From Strix aluco (taxonomy: Eukaryota > Chordata > Aves > Strigiformes > Strigidae): a stretch of DNA of 64,000 nucleotides. Below are positions 1-12,100 of this stretch, piece after piece; the stretch's first letter is position 1, and every line of letters starts with the position of its first letter. Below the pieces are notes generated by a model. The model had not been told where the DNA came from. It did not search any database and saw only the letters and a program-made list of their open reading frames with translations. Location: NCBI RefSeq assembly GCF_031877795.1, contig NC_133933.1, positions 93,703,552 through 93,767,551 on the forward strand, read 5' to 3'. The position numbers and the translations under genes were made by a program.

Positions 1-47
1 GGGAGAGGGGAAACTCCATGTCTTCTAATCTGTATTCCCTCTTGCAG

Positions 48-141
48 AGCTGATGGTGTAATGAGAACAATGGCTCCTGAAAAGCTGCTGAAGAGTATGC
101 CAATATTACAGGAACAAATTGATGCACTACTTGAATTTGAT
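48..141 (+). CDS. SNAP91: SNAP91 window exon 1 (ANTH domain, [14 protein letters not shown]...)
   Basis: The exon starts after cttgcag and contributes the last base of a Gly codon. It then encodes [18 protein letters not shown] and continues to DALLEFD, with donor gtatgt. This is a helix of the ANTH domain just after the KKG turn. It is the first exon visible; everything before it is off the window. Confidence 0.96.
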
Positions 142-3100
142 GTATGTATTGAAGCTGACCCAGCATTAACACTGGGCACTGAGTTATACATGCTGTGTTG
201 TAATGAACATGTTTTACCTTGTAGGTAATGCTTTACCATGTGGGCCAAAAAATCCCTTTTTCAGTGTCCCACTGAGGTAGTGTGGTGAAGGGTGGCCCTT
301 CCCTATATGTATGAAATGTGAAGATTACACTTATTTTTTTTCTTTGTAGTGAGGGTAGAGGAACAGCATGGGAAATGAGGGGCATTGAGGAATGCTGACT
401 TGGAGCTTGAAGTTTCATCTTCTGCATCAGTGAGGGGAAGAAATGGACAAAACAAGGAAACTGAAGAATCTTTTTTTCTGTCTCTTGGCAATCAACTTTT
501 TAGGGGGAGGAAAAAAGCCGTTAAAATACCACATGTACATGGTTTGGCTTCCTCAAAATCTCCATCCTGTTTTCAGCTGTAAACTAAATTGGCTAAACTT
601 TATTCTAGACTGTTCATAGAAATAAGTGTCTACAATATATTTACAATGTTATGAATGTTGGTGAGATTGCTTATCTGCCTAAAGGATAAAAACAGGAGTT
701 AGTTGTTGTAGGAGGTACAGTGTAACGTTGCAAAGAGGTCTCTGAAGGAATTTATCTTGAAATTCTTCTGTTCTTGGTGGGCAGAAGGACACACTCCCAG
801 GCAGAATGCAGGGCCCACCACAGCTTTCAGAGGAAAGCCTTAGAAGTACATGTCTCACTAATGACATAGAAATTGATAGTGGTCTCAGAAGAGGAGGTAT
901 TTTTAATAAAAGAAAGATATTTTAATAAATGAGCACTTACCTTCTGCCCAAGTTAATGCGAGAACTGGAAGGGTCTTGACATCATTAACCCAACTGTATG
1001 ATCTAGAAGACTTCTGAGGTTTTGTTAAGCTCTGCTGTGAACTGACATCTTTTGTCCAGTTTCATTAAAGCTTTGTGATAGGTGAAGGGGTCAAGACTAA
1101 GATGTTTACTGTTGATGGGGATGCTCCTCTGCTGTAGTGAATTGTTTTGGAGTGGTGACAAATGCAATCCTTGATCTGCTAACAGAAACCTTTCTTTGGT
1201 TTCTTTGTGTGAAAGCTTGTATTCAGATTCTATCTGTAACAGTATCAGATACCTGGTGCAAGCTAAAACTTCTGATTGCATTCAGTACATCTGTTAGAAA
1301 TAACTGGTATTTTATTTGTAGGTTCATCCAAATGAACTGACAAATGGTGTCATAAATGCTGCATTCATGCTTCTATTTAAAGATCTTATCAAACTTTTTG
1401 CTTGCTACAATGATGGGGTTATTAACTTACTAGGTAAGTAACCTGGTGTCTGTATCTCGTATACCCTGAGCAAGTGAAAAACAAGTTTCATATCTGCTTC
1501 AGTTTTTTTACTTAACTTTCGTTAAAACTACATTTTTCTTGACTGTTCTATTCTGAAGTGAGAGAAAACTTTATACCATAACCTCTTACATTAGTGTTTA
1601 TCTGAGGCTGTATTGTCATATGCCCTTAAAATTGTACAGATGTCTACTTAAAGACACTGAGCATCTCTGTGCTTAAAGAAATGCACAGTGCTGTGTGAGC
1701 TTGCATAATATGTTCTGCAAGGTTAGCAAAGCAACTTTTGCTCTTTGACTGCATTTTTAAGATGCCCAGGTTCTGCTGTTATATATGCCATATGGTAGCC
1801 TTATATGAAGTAATATACTCCTGAATAACGTTCCTGATATATCTGAAAGCATGACTGCCAAGGCTGGATCCCCTCCAGAACCCTACCCGATGTGAGCCTA
1901 TGAAGTCTATAGGAAGCTGTGAGCATGTTCTGAAGCTCAGACAGCTTAGCATGATCACCAGCGTAACACACCTTAAGCTGTCCCTGCAAAGGCTTTGTTA
2001 TGAAGTCTAAAACCAGGAGTTGCTGTAAACTGCAGCAAACGTAACTGGACCTGTAGAAAATGAACTTCAACTATTAAAACTTGCCTGGTCTATACTTCAG
2101 CTGGTCTATAAAGACAGCTAATGCTGGCCAGCATGACTGACCTAAAACTCTGGTTGCAACTAGAACAGGAAGAAACACAGAGGTTACAGAGACTGAACAG
2201 GCAAAAAGATGTTTCTGAGCTGTAAAGCTCAAACAGTTTTTTTGTATCCATGTTTTAATGCTTTCTGGTGGTTTCACAGAAGTAAGTCCCAGGTATTTTG
2301 ACTGAAACTATAGGCATGGGAAACTCACGGAGCAGACAACAAATGTGTTGAGCATACCAATTGGATTGAGATTTCGCTGTCTGCTGCTACTAAAAGCATA
2401 AGTTCAGGGTGAAATATGTGGCTGTTGTGCTTGATAATGGGCATGAACCAACTTTAGAGAGTTACTCAAGTGGAAAAAGTACTGTTTTTTGGAGTAAAGA
2501 CAGCTTAGGAGAGGACATTAACATATGTTTAAGTATCCTTAATTACTTTGAATTTTAAGTTTGGGAGATACTTCACCTGCTTACGTTTTATCTTTAAAAA
2601 CCTTGTTTACATCACACACAATGCGATGGCTGATTGGGGTTCAATTTTCCAGTCTATATAATTCTTTAGCAGTTCAGCAAGTCCAGCTTCTAAATTCTAC
2701 TGAGGACTAGGAACGCCACTAGATTAACATCCCAGTAGAAAAATGTTAATATGGTGAAATATTCCTGAAACGTGGTTTTCCTGAAAACTAGAGTTGCTGA
2801 TGAATGCAGACCTAATGTAAGATATCTTAACTGAAATTTGTCAAATTATTTCTCTAGAGAAATTTTTTGAAATGAAAAAGGGCCAATGTAAAGATGCTCT
2901 TGAAATCTACAAACGATTTCTTACTCGAATGACCAGAGTATCAGAGTTTCTTAAAGTTGCAGAGGTAAGTGACTTCTAGTCTTCTGGAGCCTGGCACTTA
3001 AGTATTTTGTGAATTTTTTTAGCACTGATGTAAAATATTAATTGTAATTGTTAAGCATCTGACTCTCTGTGTATAAATGTGAGGCAGTGTAGAAGTTCCT

Positions 3101-6100
3101 GGATCTGCTTGTTCAGCTCTTCTTGAAGTAGTTAAGCCCTGTTTAGGACTTCCACATGTCTCTACTCTGCAGCCAGCCTCAACTTTCCTGGTGATGTAAC
3201 AGATGTCATGACCTCAACCATATCAATATTTCTTGGAAATTCATGCTTCTAGGACAGGGTTGAACATCAGAGGAAGATAGAGCAATTAGGAATAAAAACA
3301 AAATGATTTTTTAAGTCTGCTTGTTAAGTCTTTGTAGCCAACTACAAGTTAAATGGAATGTGAGATTTTCCTGGTTTTGATCCTTGTTATCATCCTTTTA
3401 TGTGGATAATAGAAATATTACATGGTTAATTAACTCTTTTGCTGGGCTCTCATTTGTGGCAGTTGGCTCCTTGGCACAAGATGCACATTTTCCGTGTTTC
3501 ATGCTTCATTATAATGGGCAGCAGTAATGAGCTGAATAAAATTTTTGTTTCTTTGCTAGTTTACTTAACTATCTATGAAGGAGCCTGCTAGACTCTGGAA
3601 TGGCATGTAATGTCTGATATGGATGTTGAACTTGAGGGAGTGAAGTATTTTAGACACCTATAGGTCAGTTTTGCAGGACTGGGATTATAGTGACTATACT
3701 TCAGGATTACTAGGTGCAGTGGAGCTTGTTCTGCAAAAACTAAGCCAACAGGCACTTTGAAGAGCCATAGTGAAGCAACAGGAACTAATGGAAGATTGCA
3801 GACTTAAATCTCATCTTGCTGTATTTGAAATGCTAGGAAGGAAGTGTGGCACAACAAAGCGACTTGACGTTTAGCATTTTTTAAGTGATGTCTTCCAGGA
3901 TTTGCTATCTGGCTGAATTTCGGAGAACTTCATTAGATTAATCAGGTATCTGGACAGTATGTGTTTGGCAGTTCACTAATGCTGGCCTCCAAGACAACAG
4001 TGTATGACCAGAAAGCACTGCCTGACTTGCAGTATGGAGTATGAACTTTACCTGGGTGGAATTGAACTCCTTTTTTTTTTTTTTTTTTTCTTTTAATGGG
4101 TATTTACTTTATTATTTAAAAAAAAGACTGCTGCAGATTGTTGAAGAAATTAATGCAATTAATGCATGCTGCAGTGGAATAATGCACTATATTTTACTCT
4201 TTTATACCCACAGCAAGTTGGAATTGACAAAGGCGATATCCCTGATCTTACACAGGTAAGCTTCTGTCCTGGTTTTGGCTGGGGTAAAACTAATTTTTCT
4301 TCTTAGCAGCTAGAATAGTGCTGTGTTTTGGATTCTATATGGGATTTGGTATGAGAAGAATGTTGGTAATATACTGATGGTTTTACTTGTCGCTAAGAAA
4401 TCAAGGACATGTCAGCTTCCCGTGTGCTGCTAGTGTGCAAGAAGCTGGGAGGGAGCAGAGCCAGAGTACAGGACCCAAATTGGCCAGTGGAATATTCCAT
4501 ATCATACAACGTCATGCTCAGTGTGTAGATGAAGGTGGGCTGGGAAGCTCGCTCTCTCTTTCCAGGATTGCTGTTTCAAGATTTTTCTCTTCTCTGGGAT
4601 CGCTAACTGGGAGTGGGATGGGCACTGGTCAGCGGGTGGTGAGCAATCACATCATGCATTACTTGTTTGTATTTGCTATCATTATTATTTTTGATTTTTT
4701 TAAATTTCAATTATTAAATTGTTTTTATCTCAACCTATGTGTCTCCTTACCATTACTGCTCCAATTTTCTCCCCCATCCCCATGGCTGGTGAAAGATGAG
4801 CGAGCAGCTGCGTGATGTTTGGCTGTTGGCTGGGTTTAGACCATAACAGCTTCTCTTGTAGTCTTTTTGGATCTGTGTAATAACTAAAAGTTCTGTAATT
4901 AGCACACCAGGAGTGTAAGTGTTGGTATTTACATAAAAGTCATGCCACTAACATTGTAAAGCCTTCCCAACTTGCAAATAAGAACTGCCCAAAGCTATTT
5001 TTGAAGACTGATATAACTAAAATAATATCTTTTATGATGACTTTTGACCTATAGTTGAAGGGTAGGCTGTTTTGCTTTTTCCTTGCTAAAGGACAGATTT
5101 TTGCAGCTTGTAGCTCAAGTTCATTTTTTGCCAACAGACTGCATTGCAATTGTGGTGTGACTTGCTTCATAATCTGACCCTGACACGTCTTGGTCCAGAG
5201 ATTGAATTCAGAGCAGCACTCGCTGTCTTGGTCTATGTATAGTGAACTGCAAGTTTAAATGCAGAAGTTGTGATTTGATTGCTGGATGCATCAAAACTTT
5301 TAACATCAAAATTCACTTATGCTGTAGCTGCTTAAATTCTATTGTGCTGGTCCATTTTCAATATCACTTGCAAATTGACCTGAGTGCCTGGCTTTGTGTT
5401 TAATGTGAAAAGGATATTTACTTGGAGAAGAGATCCATGCTGAAGAGTTCACTCATGTCAGTTTTGATGCCAGTAAAATTGGAACAGAAGAGCAGCCCAA
5501 ACCACTTAACACCTGTAAATCCTAAGCATTCATAACCTATGAATGTGTAGTCTCAAAAGCCTGGTTTAAATCAGCATCAGAATAGTGGTTCTCTTGGTTA
5601 AAAAGCCAGTTAAAAATTTTGAAAGTGTGACATGATGTGAAGGTGGAGAGTATTAATCTTTATGGGTTTCAGATACTACGGAGCAATGAAGTCTGGCCAC
5701 TCTTTCAGCAGAGGAAAGCTTAGACTTCTAGCAGCGTGTGGAATACCAAACCCAGTTCTGAAATAGCTGAAGTATTGTGTTTACCTAACTCTGCACCTCA
5801 GGGGCTCTTTTTTAACAAGGTCCAGTCAGTCATGAATGAAGAAGTCCTTGAACCAGAATAACTCACCTTAAGCTCAGTTAATGAAATATGCTTTATAAAT
5901 TCCTGTAGCACTTTGTTTCTGTTTGTGTTGCATCAGCCTTCTGGAAAGGCTTCCTGCTGGGACTGCACAAGCCCTGTTCTGCATAATCAGTCAGTGCTGC
6001 ACTTGGCTCAGCAGCACCTTACTTACTGCTACCAGAGGGTCCCCTTCACCTCATGAACCAATGCTTTAAAATAGAAAAGAATAGAATAGTTCCTTTGGAA

Positions 6101-9100
6101 GGAAGGGATCTACAACGATCATCTAGTCCAACTGCCTGACCACTTCAGTGGTCCTCTCAAGTAGTCCCTCATAGCTGTGTTCTCACAAAGGCTGCTTGGT
6201 ACTCACTTACTAAGGCTAATCTGCAATATGCTGTAGATTGTGTGTAAGACCTAAGCAGTGTATTTCAGTGAGAAATAAACAAACGATGAATAATAAAACT
6301 AAATTTCAGTGAATAAATAATATATGATTGTATATAATACTAATGGTATACCTAAATTCCTAAAGCAAGCCATGGCAATAGTCAGTAGTATTCAATGAGA
6401 AGTGGATTGTGTAAATCCAAACAAGTGGTCACAGTACTGAATAACAAGCTCATAGCTTTCAACCTTGGACTTTATAGTTTGTCTGCAAGGTTTTGGAGGC
6501 TGAGGAGTCATCTTAGCAACTAAAGAGCTTGGCTCATTTTTATTTATTAACAGTTCTTAAAGTATGGCAGCTTTCCCCAAATACCTAGTGGGGGAACCCA
6601 TATCTAAGGTTCCACCATGATGCTGACTGATAGAATAATTTAATGTTGAAGCAGTATCTAGAAGTTAAGCAATGTTCAGTGTTGCAAATCAGATACCAGG
6701 CAATATTTAATTTCCAAATTGTATCTGGGTAGAAGTTTTCTGAAGCTTCCTCTATGAATTCTATTTGATAGATGAGTTTCATATTACTTTGTTGGCTTTT
6801 AAGAAACCTGTGAATAATATATTGGAAAGCTATTTAAAGTGTGTAGAGGTAACTGGTAACAGGAAATAGTGGATTTTTTTTTTTTTTTGAAACATAGCTT
6901 TCTGTTTACATGTTTAAGTAGGCACAACTTGTATCTTATGCTATAGCCTTTTTGAATACGTAGAGATCTGAATCTTTTTTCTCTTTCTTTTTTTTTTTCT
7001 TAGCAAATGACAGCCTTTGCTCATCTTTTTCTTGCTGCTGGAGAATTCTTGTAACTAAGTCACTTGTGTTTAACCAAATTCTTTTTTGTGCTCAAATTAG
7101 TTGAAAATTAATAAATATGCCTATAAAAGCAGCAATGGTTAAGGTGTTTCTGCATTGTGTATGTAGGTGGGACATATTTAAACTCAAGCTATCATTTTAG
7201 GATTTTTGAGCATATTCAGTTTCTGCATGTGTGAAGTTACCTTACTGCTCAGTTTTAATGCCAAAATTAATATGCAGACACTGTAAGTACACTTAGCTGT
7301 GCATTCGTATTAGCAGATACTAAGCATGCTGAAACATCTGATTTAGCCAGTCAGCTGGTTTTCGGCATACTGTACATGGAAGCAGTGGATAGTCTGTTTT
7401 CAAGCATCGCAAACTGACTTCTTTGATGCATATATGTGCTCTGAAATTAAAGACGTTATTTATGAAAAACACTGTAGGTATTGCTGTCAGGAATTGTGGT
7501 TGATTTGAAAGAGACTGATAAAGAGAATTCCCCATTTAAAGACTGTACCATTGATGAACCGGTAACCCTGATGAAATACTTGACTGTTATATGTTACTGT
7601 ATCTCTCAAGGGTTTCCTTGCTTGTTGATCTTGTAGGATTCTATTTCTCTGGACTCTGTTTTTATACTGGAGTAGCTAAGCACACTGTCCTTTGCATTTA
7701 CAATTGTTTTTCCTATCTACCATTGTAACAGCAAGTGCATGCCTGGGGGTATTGCCTGGCCACAAAATGTTGCTTAAAATAAAACCTAAGATCAGGAAGG
7801 CTTGAAAAAGCTTAGTTTTTGCAGATGTCTAAAATAGTAATCTTTTTGAATTTTGAGTTAGCTGTTGGGCTTAGTATCTTGCACCTGGCTACCATTTTGA
7901 GAAGAAACAGCTATAAAATTTTGTGATGTTGGGAGCCTTGAACCAAAGATAGCTGCTTTTTGGGGGCATTGGAAGGGACTTTTAGTTTTTGTTTAGACTG
8001 CAAATATTATCTAACCCTCTGATCATGAAAGAGGTGTTGGAGGTCTGACTAAAAGCAAAACTGAAAGGATGATCTTGAACATATTACTCTTAAAATTAAC
8101 CCTGTGGATGCCTGTGCTGTTGTCAATGTTTAACACTGACTCAAAGCATGATGAGCAACACATCCTGGATTTAGGCTTCAGGTGCCGTTTAGTAGAGGTA
8201 AATGTTTTCTCTCTGCAAATCTGGACACAGTATTATCTTTGAGAAGCTGTCTTTCCCTCAATACTTCTAGCATGGAAATCCACTATTTTCACAGCGTTGT
8301 AGATAAAATAACAGCATGAGCATGCACATGGTGGACTTCAGGGGAGTTGGTACTGGATTTCAAAGTATTAGGTCAATGCAGTGTGTTTAGAAGTGTGTCT
8401 GTCTCTTTGCTTTCAAGGCTCCTAGCAGTCTCATGGAGACCCTTGAGCAACATCTAAACTCACTGGAAGGAAAAAAACCTGGCAACAAGTAGGTATATAT
8501 GTTGTACCATGTATCAAGTCGTAACAGTAACAATGTGAGACTAGCTGATGTTTAGATTTGCCTCCCCCAACCTCCTTTTGTATCTTATCTGGAAACTAAG
8601 CTGTGGTAAGACTAGGTTTTTCCTTTCCCTTAAGAAGTAATCTTAATGGCAACTGTTTTTTTTCTTACTGGGGGGTGAGGGGGAAACAACACACTGAACA
8701 ACTAGACACTTTCCAAAATGAAATAAAATTAACTGTGGAAAACTCCTAGAAGGAACTGTTTTTCCCTGCTGCTAAGGCTTTTATCATCAAAATTTATTTG
8801 TTTTCTAATGGCTTTGCATCTTCTTACTAGATACGTGTCATGACTAAGTCTAGATGGATTAAGCTAAACCTGTGTTTTCTCTTTTACTGTTGCTTTCCTT
8901 GCAATTTAGCGAAGGGTAAGTACATATGTTTACATATCACTTGCATGCAGACATGTGGGGTTTTTTTTAAGATGTCTCGAACACTTAGAAATAGATATCT
9001 TCTTTAAATTGTACCTAAATTGTTGCTTGCTTTTGTATATAGTCAAGTTCTTTTTGGTTGTTTCTGTCATAGCTCCAGATCTTCTAATCAGTTCTACAGC

Positions 9101-12100
9101 TCCTAGGACTTACTCAATCCAAGTAACCTGTAGGATGGATACTAGTTCAATACTGGTGCAGTTTTAACTTCAACTCCTCCTTTCATCTCTTAGATCAAAG
9201 CTCTAAAAATATGTAGCAATATATTCATACCTCATAATGATGAGAGTAAACAAATGCAGTTATGTACAGTTTAACTTACTTAAGATTAAGGCGCTCTCAG
9301 TTAGTTTTAGTGTGGTTTTCTTGCATGTGGGAGAACTTTCAGCTTGGGCTTTCCAACTGTTTCCATACTTTTAAATATCATTATTTTAAAGTAACTCTGA
9401 CTTTCTTTAAAAGAAGAGTAGACTTTGAAAATTCACTGACACATCCTCAGAAGACTTGTGTTAGATAACTGCTTCCATAGTAGAGTTATTCTGCTGCTGT
9501 TGCATGATTTTATAATATGGTGGTGACATCTTGCCCCAGTAACTCTTTTCTACTGGCTCCTGTAGGCCTAAAAGCAAGACATCTGCATGCATCTCTGCCT
9601 TTCCTCCATTTAGTAGAACTTATTTAAAAGGCAGAATAACCCTATGATACCAATTAGCTTAAGAGGTGAATTTAAGATTTGAAGTAAAAATTTTCATTCT
9701 TTGTCTAAAGTGGCACATGGAAGTTTGAGAAATGGGGAGGGCATGCAGTTGTAGAGATCTTCATAAAGCTGTCATGCTTAGATTTTGGCATTTTTGCAGG
9801 AGTTTGGATGACCAGAAACACAGTTTCCAAAAGTGTACTTATCTGAAACCCCCCCTTTTTTTTCTAGATCTGGGGCTCCTTCTCCTCTGAGCAAGGTAAA
9901 TACTGCCAATTGCTGTACTAGTTAATTCTTGTTCAGGTGATATGCTTTAGAACATCTTAAGGGCGTAAAGAGTTAAATTTCCATCTCCTAATCTGCTTTC
10001 TAGACTTTGCTACCTTGGCCCTACATAATTGACAAAATTGGATCTTTTAATAGCCTTGTAAATAATGGCCCCATAAAAGTGCTTCACTGATCTGTAGGAC
10101 TACAGTACTTATACCAGTGCAGGATGCTAAGCGGCTTTGCCAGTATTTGATGGTCGTGCTTTGTGAAAGCATAAAAGATACACATATCTTTATCTCAACT
10201 TCCTTTTTTTTTTTTTTTTTTTTCCCCTTAATCCTCATGTCAGTGAGAAACTGACTCTGTACTGTTTCTCCTCCAAATTCTTCAGTCCACTTGCAGCTTT
10301 TTAGGAGGAAATTCTGACTCTTAAAACCACATTCATGTGAAAAGCCAGGAAGAAACTTTCATCTCATATACCTAGTTTCAGAATTGACCTTGCTTAAGGT
10401 GAGCAGTTTCACTAATTAAGAGTTGCCAGTGAAACTGTCTTGGTTTGAGTGTCAGATAAGCTAATGAGCTTTACGGTGTTAGTAATAGTAGTTCCTGGTA
10501 TCCCTGAAGCATTGCCAGGTGACATAGTTCTGTGTCTAGTAACAGGTGTTGTGCTCAAAAAACTCAATGAAAACTTCAGAATCTGAGGAAGGCAGTTCAA
10601 TGGTTGATTCTAGTCAAAGCTTTTAAATTTCATTCAAAAAAGCCTTTTTTAAAAAACAAACAAAAAACTCCTGTTCAGTACTGCAGCAGTTGGTGAGAAC
10701 TACATGATGGCTCAGAAAGTGTTCTTACAACTTTAACCCCCTCTTCCCCAATTCACATGAAGAATTTGGACCACTCTAGTCTCAAACCTTAGTGAAGCCT
10801 TGAGGAGAGGCTAGAAAGCTTATATCCATCTCCTGCTAGAGTTGTGATGATGGGACGGCAGTAGCAGAACTCAAAAGAAAATCACTTCAAATTTGCAATG
10901 CTTTTTCTTTGTGGAAGTGGTCAGAAAGGCAAATGGTACTAAACATAGGACTTCTTTTCATTCGTTAGGAAAAGGATCTCCCTGGCATGTGAGATGCTGT
11001 AACAAAGCTCGTAGTGTCTTTTAGAATTAAATTGACACTCTTCAAGGTAACTTGAGTCCTCAAGTGCACAGAAGAGTTGCAATATACTCTCCTGGGTGTC
11101 TGTCCTTGCCATATTTAAGGTATCTTTATCCAGAATTAGAGGAGCTAACAAAACAAAATCGTAGGCTGAGCTGTCCTTTGTGTCTTCCCAAGGACTTAAC
11201 AGTTAGGACTGTTGATGGCTCTTTAAACTCTCTTCAGTCTGATGGTTTATGTATACACTTTTAACTTAGTTTCTAACATTCCTCTTCTCCCACCATTTCT
11301 ATGGTTGGAGTACTAAGGTGCTGCTGTAGACAAACAGGTATTTCATTCTGTGGACAAAATGAAGGGTCTGACAGATGTGGAAACAAACCCACAAAAATAC
11401 TTTGTTCCTCCCATCTTGCAGATGGTCTTCAAACTGAGAGGAGGGAGTTTGCTGGGGAGCAAACTATTTTCTTGGAACTTGCTAAGAATCCTTTGACACG
11501 TAGGAACTGTTAGTTACCCTAATTGGGATTTTAAAAGGTAGGGATTTTTAAGGCAACTCAAGATTACAAGTCTGAGTTATTTGCCTAGATGTTGGGTGAG
11601 TCTTGAACCCAAGGGGCTAAAGCTCATGTGAGACTGGCTGCTGATGTCTGCAGGTGCTCTGAATGCATGCAATAGGCATTTCCTCTTGAGCGAGGCTAGG
11701 TGGAGTCACCTTGGAGTTTCTCAACTCTACCACCCCCAGAAAACTTAGCCCAATCTTCCTTAAATTCTTTCAAAAGGGGGGAACAGTTCACAATATGACC
11801 TGATGTCAAAACTGGATTTTTAAAGTATGTGAATCTGTGCATGAGTTGTTTGTGGAGAAAGGCTGGTATATTGAATGTGTATTTAAAATATTTCTCCAGT
11901 CTTCTCCAGCCACAACTGTTACATCTCCTAGTTCTACTCCAGCAAAAACTATTGATACATCTCCTCCAGTTGATCTTTTTGCAACTTCATCTACAGCTGC
12001 TCCAGTCAGGTAAGTTAAAAAGCATATTTGAGTTACTGAGGTTGATATAGATGCCAAAGTCACACTTGTAACGGGAGGCTTGCCTGCAAGATTTTGCTTA

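Larger units (their letters stand above)
4256..8417 (+). other. SNAP91: SNAP91 intron 4
   Basis: This intron holds the solo LTR (4260-4853) and an old reverse-strand CR1 3' end near 6071-6165. Beyond those I see only unique, AT-rich intronic sequence with short T tracts near 6870 and 6990. I saw no other exon. Confidence 0.85.
8489..11899 (+). other. SNAP91: SNAP91 introns 5-7
   Basis: Apart from the microexon at 8910 and the exon at 9868 this is unique intronic sequence. A poly-T tract sits at 10204-10223. I see no transposon with recognisable ends and no further exon. Confidence 0.75.

Noticed and set aside
4387-4815. 142-codon open frame, + strand
   Set aside because: It lies within the sense solo LTR. 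LTRs of this type do not encode a protein here.
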